From contig DAHWGZ010000048.1 in NCBI GenBank assembly GCA_027335965.1, positions 1 through 10,159 on the forward strand: a DNA stretch of 10,159 nucleotides, read 5' to 3'. Each line of letters opens with the position of its first letter. The stretch's first letter is position 1. This DNA comes from Acidiferrobacter sp. (lineage in GTDB: Bacteria > Pseudomonadota > Gammaproteobacteria > Acidiferrobacterales > Acidiferrobacteraceae). A program made the position numbers and the translations under genes. The notes beneath the pieces are model-generated. The model did not search any database. It was not told the origin of the DNA and worked only from the letters and a program-made list of their open reading frames with translations. Below are positions 5,916 through 10,159 of this stretch, one piece after another.

Positions 5916-7085
5916 TCAATGGGCAAGCCAGGCCAGGGGGTCGAGGGGTTGGCCGTCATGGCTGATATCGAAATACAATCCGGGCCGCGAGAAACCGCCG
6001 CTATCTCCCACCGTCGCGATGACCTCGCCTTCGGAAACGACATCGCCGACCCGCTTGAGCAGGGTCTGGTTATGACCATAGAGGGTCATGAATCCCTCGC
6101 CATTTTCCAGTATCAACAACAGGCCGTAGCCACGCAACCAGTTCGCGTAGACCACGCGCCCGGAAAACACGGCGCGTACGTCCTCGCCGAAGCGGCCGGG
6201 GATCAGCACCCCCTCCCAGCGGCCGAGGTGCCCCGGCGCGCGCGCCATGCGCAAGGCCGAATAGCGGGCCGGAATCGGCATCGGCAGGCGTCCCCGGAAG
6301 TGGGCGAAGGGCCCCACGAGGCGCGGCATGGAACCCGGCACCTTGGGCAGGCGCCGCAAGCGGCGCACGAGGGTCCGCAGGCGCAAGGCGCGACGGCGCA
6401 GGGCGAGCAGCCGCGCATGGCCGCTTTGGGCCTGACGGTCGAGCCGGCGCACGACCTGGGCCCGACGCGCGAGCGCGCCGCGGAAACGCTGGGCCTCGGC
6501 GGCGGCGGCATGGGCGCGGGCGCGCCGCTTGCGGGTCTCGGCGGCGGCGGCGGCGATGGTCTGGCGTAACGCCGCGGCGGTGTCCTTCAGGGCCGCCAGG
6601 CGGTGGGCGCGGGCGCGCAGGACATAGCCGTAGTACATCATCATGCGCGCGAGGAAGCGTGGATCCTTCTGGCTAAAGAGCAGCTGGACCGCGCCCTCGC
6701 GGCCGGCGGCATAGGCGGCCACCGCCTGGCGGTCGATGGCTCGCCGCTCTTGCGCCTCGGTGGCGCGCAGCGCGCCGGCGCGCGCCATGAGGGCGCGCAC
6801 GCGCCCCTCGGATCGGCGCAGCAAGGCGCGGGCGTGGCGAAGGGCGCGACCGGCGTGCGCGACCCGGTCTTCGGACAGGCGCAGGGCGTCGAGGGCGTGA
6901 CTGCGCTCATGCAGGGTGCGATCGAGATGCCGCTGCAAGGCCGCCTCGCGCGCGCGCAGGAGCGCGAGATCGTGGCGCGGCCCGGCATGCGCCGCCGGGA
7001 TCGGGAACAGGGCGGCGAGCAAGACCCATGCGAAACGGCCAGCGAAAGGCGCGTTCCACCGCTTGCCCGAGCCCCTTGCGTTCAC
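5916..7085 (-). CDS. envC: Murein hydrolase activator EnvC (degenerate LytM/M23 domain)
   Basis: From GTG 7085 the protein has 389 residues. It has a signal peptide (n-region MNARGSGKRW, core FAWVLLAALFPIPA, cleavage after AHA at 34), long Arg- and Ala-rich coiled coils at about 36-125 and 160-245, and a C-terminal LytM/M23 domain at about 290-389 (VRAVFSGRVVYANWLRGYG, GFMTLYGHNQ, PGLYFDISHDG). The HxH zinc ligands of active M23 peptidases are replaced by Gly369 and Tyr371, and the first H...D motif is absent. This is expected of EnvC, which activates septal amidases rather than cutting peptidoglycan. The GTG overlaps the gpmI TGA by four bases (GTGA), supporting this start; no ATG gives an intact signal peptide. 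The gpmI-envC-ctpA order is common in Gammaproteobacteria. Confidence 0.9.
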   Translation of the reverse strand: MNARGSGKRWNAPFAGRFAWVLLAALFPIPAAHAGPRHDLALLRAREAALQRHLDRTLHERSHALDALRLSEDRVAHAGRALRHARALLRRSEGRVRALMARAGALRATEAQERRAIDRQAVAAYAAGREGAVQLLFSQKDPRFLARMMMYYGYVLRARAHRLAALKDTAAALRQTIAAAAAETRKRRARAHAAAAEAQRFRGALARRAQVVRRLDRQAQSGHARLLALRRRALRLRTLVRRLRRLPKVPGSMPRLVGPFAHFRGRLPMPIPARYSALRMARAPGHLGRWEGVLIPGRFGEDVRAVFSGRVVYANWLRGYGLLLILENGEGFMTLYGHNQTLLKRVGDVVSEGEVIATVGDSGGFSRPGLYFDISHDGQPLDPLAWLAH

Positions 7086-8629
7086 ACGAGTTCGATCAGC
7101 GACTGCCCGGTCATCTCGGACGGCGGGACGATATTGAGAAGGCGCAGGAGCGTCGGGGCGACATCTTCCAGCGAGCCCTGCGGACTGATGCGCGCCTCGC
7201 GCCCGACATACAAGAGCGGCACGGGGTTCGTGGTATGCGCGGTATGGGCCTGGCCGCTGTCGGCATCGAGCATCTGCTCGGCGTTGCCGTGGTCGGCGGT
7301 GATCAGCATCTCGCCACCATGGGCGCGCACGGCGCTCGCGATGCGCGCAAGGCAGGCATCGATGACCTCGATGGCGCGCACGGTCGCGGCCATGTCCCCG
7401 GTATGCCCGACCATGTCCGGATTGGCGAAATTGCAAATGATGACGTCATGGCGCCCGGCGTCGACCGCATGCACGACCGCGTCCGCGACCTGTGCCGCGC
7501 TCATCTCCGGCTTGCGATTATAGGTCGGCACGTCGGTGGGCGAGGGCACGAGGATGCGCTCCTCGCCGGCGAACGGGGCCTCCTGCCCGCCGTTCAGGAA
7601 AAAGGTGACGTGCGCGTACTTTTCGGTTTCGGCGATGCGCAGCTGGCGCTTGCCCAGATCCGACAGGTAGGCGCCCAGGACGTTGACGAGGCGCGCCGAG
7701 GGAAAGGCCACCGGGACATTGAAGTCGGCCTGATATTCCGTGAGGCTCACAAAGGCGCCCAGGCGCGGCTGCACGGCGCGCGCGAAGCCGTCGAACGCCG
7801 GGTCGATGAACGGCCGGCTGATCTGGCGGGCGCGATCCGAGCGGAAATTCATGAACACGACGACATCGCCGTCGTCGATCGGGCGCGGCGCCTCGCCTGG
7901 CGGGGCGATCAGGGTGCCTTTGACGAACTCATCGGTTTCCCCGCGGGCGTAGGCGAGCGACAGGGCCTCGGCGGCGCTGGCCGCGCGATAGTCGGCCTTG
8001 GCCGCGGTCAGGAGGTCATAGGCGGCCTGGATGCGCGGCCACCTGTGGTCGCGATCCATGGCATAGTAACGCCCGATCACCGAGGCGATGCGCCCGCGCC
8101 CAAGGGCGGCGAATTTGGCCTCCATGGCGGCGAGCGAGGCACCGGCGCTCTGCGGCAAGGTATCGCGGCCGTCGAGAAAGGCGTGCAGGTACACCTGGTT
8201 CAGGCCGCGCGTGACCGCGAGCTCGACCATGGCGTGGATGTGGTCCTCGTGACTATGCACCCCGCCCGGCGACAAGAGCCCGAGCACATGCAGGCTCTTG
8301 TGGCTGTCGCGCGCCCGGTCGACGGCGTCCGTGAGGGTCTTGTTCGTAAAAAACATGCCCGAGGCGATCGCGCGGTTGATGCGCGTGTATTCCTGATAGA
8401 CGACGCGCCCGGCCCCGAGGTTCAGATGGCCGACCTCGGAGTTCCCCATCTGCTTCGAGGGGAGACCGACGGCGGCCTCGGAGGCCTGGATGAGGCTGTG
8501 GCTGGCGTTGGCCCAGGCCTTATCCCACCAGGGCTTGCGAGCCGCGATAATGGCGTTGTTTTCGGTCTGCTCGCTATAGCCCCAGCCATCGAGAATAACG
8601 AGCACAAGAGGTTTTGGTGTAAAAGGCAT
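7082..8629 (-). CDS. gpmI: 2,3-bisphosphoglycerate-independent phosphoglycerate mutase
   Basis: The protein is 515 residues from ATG 8629, which matches the usual length of about 510-515; an ATG at 8677 would add 16 unrelated residues and run into the promoter region. It interconverts 3- and 2-phosphoglycerate in glycolysis and gluconeogenesis using two metal ions, normally manganese. Visible motifs are VILDGWG (metal ligand Asp14), MGNSEVGHLNLGAG with the phosphorylated Ser64, GGVHSHEDHI (His125 and neighbours), FLDGRDTLP (Asp153, Arg155), and the C-terminal metal sites NFANPDMVGHTGD and LITADHGNAEQM. It is first in the minus-strand set, divergent from the regulator gene, and its stop overlaps the envC start, so the two are probably translationally coupled. 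A GGAG lies about eight bases before the start, in the loop of a small hairpin. Confidence 0.97.
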   Translation of the reverse strand: MPFTPKPLVLVILDGWGYSEQTENNAIIAARKPWWDKAWANASHSLIQASEAAVGLPSKQMGNSEVGHLNLGAGRVVYQEYTRINRAIASGMFFTNKTLTDAVDRARDSHKSLHVLGLLSPGGVHSHEDHIHAMVELAVTRGLNQVYLHAFLDGRDTLPQSAGASLAAMEAKFAALGRGRIASVIGRYYAMDRDHRWPRIQAAYDLLTAAKADYRAASAAEALSLAYARGETDEFVKGTLIAPPGEAPRPIDDGDVVVFMNFRSDRARQISRPFIDPAFDGFARAVQPRLGAFVSLTEYQADFNVPVAFPSARLVNVLGAYLSDLGKRQLRIAETEKYAHVTFFLNGGQEAPFAGEERILVPSPTDVPTYNRKPEMSAAQVADAVVHAVDAGRHDVIICNFANPDMVGHTGDMAATVRAIEVIDACLARIASAVRAHGGEMLITADHGNAEQMLDADSGQAHTAHTTNPVPLLYVGREARISPQGSLEDVAPTLLRLLNIVPPSEMTGQSLIELV

Positions 8630-8632
8630 GAA

Positions 8633-8645
8633 GCGCGCTCCGCGC
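8633..8645 (-). promoter_or_regulatory. Small hairpin enclosing the gpmI ribosome-binding site
   Basis: On the minus strand GCGCG-GAG-CGCGC (8645 down to 8633) forms a 5-bp all-GC stem with a 3-base loop. The only Shine-Dalgarno-like element of gpmI, GGAG, is the last stem base plus the loop. The hairpin ends three bases before the ATG, so it could limit translation initiation. GC-rich DNA gives such stems by chance, so confidence is modest. Confidence 0.3.
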
Positions 8646-8662
8646 GGGATCCCGTGAGCCGG

Positions 8663-8691
8663 TCTTTTAAATCCCACTTATATTGTATAAT
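8663..8691 (+). promoter_or_regulatory. Promoter of the arsR-rhodanese-grxC operon, with an operator-like inverted repeat
   Basis: A consensus -10, TATAAT, lies at 8686-8691. The matching -35 position (8663-8668, TCTTTT) is poor, so the promoter may need an activator or lean on the -10. A 5-bp perfect inverted repeat with a 3-base centre, TTATA-TTG-TATAA, covers 8678-8690 and so overlaps the -10. This is a plausible repressor site for the ArsR protein encoded just downstream. The same AT-rich block gives the minus strand the -10-like hexamers TACAAT (8687-8682) and TATAAG (8682-8677), so gpmI probably starts from an overlapping divergent promoter. Confidence 0.5.
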
Positions 8692-8767
8692 GTTTTGTTT
8701 TGGGCGACAGCCAGACGGCGAAGGCTCACTGTGCCACAACTTGTCCTTACGACCTAAGGGAGTCGAT

Positions 8768-9112
8768 ATGGTACCTTCCGAGATCATCCAGCCCCTGGAC
8801 GACATCCTCATCACCAATGAAGAGGATATCCAGCTCGCGTCGCGGGCGCTGAAGGCGATCGCACACCCATTGCGACTCAAGATCCTCTGCATACTCGGCG
8901 CCGCCACAGAGGTGAGTGTACAAGATATCGTCGTCCAGGTGGGGACCTCGCAGAGCAATATCTCCCAACATTTGTCGATTTTGCGCGACAAGGGGATATT
9001 GGCGTCCCGCAAACACGCGAACAAGGTCTTCTACCGAATCGCCGACCCGCGCATCCTGCAGCTCATCGGGGCCATGCGCATGGCGTTTTGCACGCTTCCC
9101 GACGAGCGTTGA
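8768..9112 (+). CDS. ArsR-family winged-helix regulator, BigR/SqrR-like candidate persulfide sensor
   Basis: The protein is 114 residues from ATG 8768, preceded by AAGGGAG with suitable spacing. An ArsR-type winged helix is clear: ALKAIAHPLRLKILCIL (about 28-43), the recognition helix TSQSNISQHLSIL (60-72), and the wing RDKGILASRKHANKVFYRIADP (73-94). It lacks the ELCVCDL metal motif of arsenic-sensing ArsR. Its only cysteines are Cys41, in the LKILC helix, and Cys108 near the C-terminus. In BigR and SqrR, two cysteines at almost the same positions (about 41-42 and 107-108) form the sulfide/persulfide switch. The following gene starts 9 bases after the stop and encodes a rhodanese. The family call is strong; persulfide sensing is inference from cysteine position and context. 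A redox or other thiol-reactive signal is the main alternative. Confidence 0.88.
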   Translation: MVPSEIIQPLDDILITNEEDIQLASRALKAIAHPLRLKILCILGAATEVSVQDIVVQVGTSQSNISQHLSILRDKGILASRKHANKVFYRIADPRILQLIGAMRMAFCTLPDER

Positions 9113-9121
9113 GGATCCGCC

Positions 9122-9535
9122 ATGCTCGCATTCGTCATTGCACACTGGTATCTGTTCCTGGCCCTGGTGGTCGTGGGTGGCCTGCTGCTGGCGGGCTCGG
9201 CGCTGGAGGGCGGCCCGGGAGGGCAAAAGGTGACGAGCCAAGAGGCCGTCCAGATCCTGAACCATAAGTCGGCGGTGATCCTGGATGTGCGGGAACCGCA
9301 GGAATTCGCGAGCGGACATATCGCCCGGGCGATCAATATCCCCTTGGGCCAGGTAGCGGCGCGCAGCCAGGAGCTGAAAAAATACAAGGAGAAGCCGGTC
9401 ATCGTCTGCTGCGCGAGCGGGGCACGATCGGCACGCGCCGCGGGGGTCCTGCGCAAGGCGGGCTTTACCGATGTCCGCAACCTCGCGGGCGGCCTGTCGG
9501 CCTGGCGCGGCGCGAACCTCCCCGTCATTTCATAG
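9122..9535 (+). CDS. Membrane-anchored rhodanese-like sulfurtransferase (YibN-like)
   Basis: This 137-residue protein has one N-terminal transmembrane helix (about 4-24, FVIAHWYLFLALVVVGGLLL) followed by a single rhodanese domain (about 36-135). Domain landmarks are VILDVREPQEFASGHI (52-67), INIPLG, the active-site loop CCASGARS with catalytic Cys97 and the Arg102-Ser103 that bind the sulfur anion, and NLAGGLSAWRG (120-130). It should accept and pass on sulfane sulfur as a cysteine persulfide. The adjacent Cys96 is an extra thiol beside the catalytic one. The start has GAGGA overlapping the regulator's stop codon, so the two genes are probably coupled. Anchored rhodaneses of this type precede grxC and secB in many Gammaproteobacteria (yibN in E. 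coli). The orientation of the domain (cytoplasmic is likely) is inferred. Confidence 0.92.
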   Translation: MLAFVIAHWYLFLALVVVGGLLLAGSALEGGPGGQKVTSQEAVQILNHKSAVILDVREPQEFASGHIARAINIPLGQVAARSQELKKYKEKPVIVCCASGARSARAAGVLRKAGFTDVRNLAGGLSAWRGANLPVIS

Positions 9536-9543
9536 GGTCTTCT

Positions 9544-9801
9544 ATGGCCAAGGTCTTGATGTACACTACCCGCGTATGTCCCTATTGCCAAATGGCCTCG
9601 CGCCTCCTGGAACGAAAGGGCGTGCCGATCGAGAAGGTCCGCGTGGATGAAGAGCCCGAGCGGCGCCGGGAAATGGTCGAACGGGCGCGCGGCGCCACGA
9701 CGGTCCCGCAGATCTTCATCGGCGACCAGCACATCGGGGGCTATCGGGAACTGGCGCAACTGGACGTAAGGGGGGAACTCGATCCCCTGCTTGGCCTGTG
9801 A
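9544..9801 (+). CDS. grxC: Glutaredoxin 3 (GrxC)
   Basis: This 85-residue protein has the size and layout of a classical dithiol glutaredoxin: first strand KVLMYTT, active site Cys12-Pro-Tyr-Cys15, the cis-proline loop TTVPQIFIG (52-60, Pro55) and the glutathione-contact motif HIGGYREL (63-70). It uses glutathione to reduce disulfides and mixed disulfides in the cytoplasm. It begins 8 bases after the rhodanese stop, with only a weak AGGG upstream, so translation is probably coupled to the preceding gene. The rhodanese-grxC-secB order is conserved in Gammaproteobacteria. In this operon it could also reduce persulfidated proteins; that is inference. Confidence 0.95.
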   Translation: MAKVLMYTTRVCPYCQMASRLLERKGVPIEKVRVDEEPERRREMVERARGATTVPQIFIGDQHIGGYRELAQLDVRGELDPLLGL

Positions 9802-9845
9802 CATTCGGCTAACGACAACACTCAATTATTCTGCAAGGAGCCCTC

Positions 9846-10159
9846 GTGGCGGATCAAAACACGGACCCGGAAATCGTTTTTAGCCTGGAAAAGATCTACG
9901 TAAAGGATATCTCCTTCGAGGCCCCGCACGTCCCCGCCGTGTTTCTGGAGAAGGCGGCCATGGAGGTCGACATGCAACTCGGCATCGAGCACAGCCCGGT
10001 CAATCCGGCCGAAGGGCTGCACGAGGTGGTGCTGGCGGTGACCGTGACCGCGCGCATGGACAAACGGACGGCCTTTCTCACAGAAACCAAGCAGGCGGGG
10101 GTGTTTCGCATCACCGGCGTGCCCGACAGCGAACTCGAGAAGGTCCTGGAGATCGCCTG
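9846..10159 (+). CDS. secB: Protein-export chaperone SecB, N-terminal part (3' truncated by window)
   Basis: Translation begins at GTG 9846, with a strong AAGGAG six bases upstream; no nearby ATG precedes the conserved N-terminus. The 104 complete codons visible contain typical SecB sequence: FSLEKIYVKDISFEAP, VDMQLGIEHSPV, HEVVLAVTVTA, TAFLTETKQAGVFRITG, and the run towards the conserved LEIAC region at the window edge. SecB is a homotetrameric cytoplasmic chaperone that keeps preproteins unfolded and hands them to SecA. It follows grxC by 44 bases, a gap with no obvious terminator, so it is probably part of the same operon with possible extra input. The reading frame is open at the right edge. 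Confidence 0.96.
   Translation, partial: MADQNTDPEIVFSLEKIYVKDISFEAPHVPAVFLEKAAMEVDMQLGIEHSPVNPAEGLHEVVLAVTVTARMDKRTAFLTETKQAGVFRITGVPDSELEKVLEIA

Noticed and set aside
7086..7436. An upstream ATG for envC at 7436
   Set aside because: It would read 117 residues out of frame inside gpmI and bury the signal peptide. The GTG at 7085 overlaps the gpmI stop and places the signal correctly.
8654..8729. Inverted repeat GTGAGCC (8654-8660) / GGCTCAC (8723-8729) flanking the divergent promoter
   Set aside because: Only 7 bp with a 62-base spacer in GC-rich DNA; chance is likely without comparative data.
7028..8767. A 580-codon plus-strand extension upstream of the ArsR gene
   Set aside because: It is open only because it is antisense to gpmI and the divergent promoter. 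ATG 8768 has a ribosome site and begins the conserved regulator; a TATAAT lies upstream of it.
1..10159. CRISPR arrays, tRNA or rRNA genes, insertion sequences, toxin-antitoxin or phage-defence genes
   Set aside because: No regularly spaced repeats, tRNA-like cloverleafs, transposase motifs or recognised defence domains were found on either strand; every larger open frame is explained by the genes listed or is a shadow of them.

Overview
The window looks like chromosomal core DNA from a GC-rich proteobacterium. UbiE, UbiJ and UbiB (ubiquinone synthesis), SecB and the divergent gpmI-envC / rhodanese-grxC-secB arrangement are all typical of Gammaproteobacteria. The high GC content and a thiol/sulfur-flavoured regulator next to a rhodanese would suit a sulfur-oxidising lineage such as the Acidiferrobacterales, but that assignment is a guess. 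I see no mobile elements, tRNA or rRNA genes, or CRISPR arrays.

Layout. (1) 1-2898, plus strand: a ubiquinone operon with the 3' end of ubiE, an RDD-family membrane protein, ubiJ and ubiB. All three junctions are one-base stop/start overlaps. The ubiE-ubiJ-ubiB order is familiar; the RDD gene placed inside it is the unusual part. (2) A 24-bp convergent gap, with a compound palindrome that begins inside the end of ubiB, leads to a minus-strand gene for a small predicted outer-membrane beta-barrel protein (2923-3612). (3) A GC-rich palindromic spacer (3613-3816) separates it from a minus-strand gene set transcribed from about 8630 leftwards: gpmI, envC, ctpA and a GNAT acetyltransferase. gpmI and envC overlap by 4 bases. 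A 292-base spacer with a strong hairpin precedes ctpA. The GNAT gene begins 4 bases after ctpA. (4) A compact divergent promoter region (8630-8767) separates gpmI from a plus-strand cluster: an ArsR-family regulator, a membrane-anchored rhodanese, glutaredoxin grxC and secB, which runs off the right edge.

How they work together. UbiE is a C-methyltransferase, while UbiJ and UbiB are accessory factors of the ubiquinone-synthesis complex. EnvC activates septal amidases and CtpA is a periplasmic processing protease, so the minus-strand set joins glycolysis (GpmI) to cell-wall maturation. The rhodanese, glutaredoxin and SecB set concerns sulfur/thiol handling and export. The most notable point is that the ArsR-type regulator at its head carries two cysteines, at residues 41 and 108. 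This is close to the spacing in the persulfide sensors BigR and SqrR, and an inverted repeat covers the -10 element of its promoter. It may therefore place rhodanese and glutaredoxin, and possibly SecB, under reactive-sulfur control.
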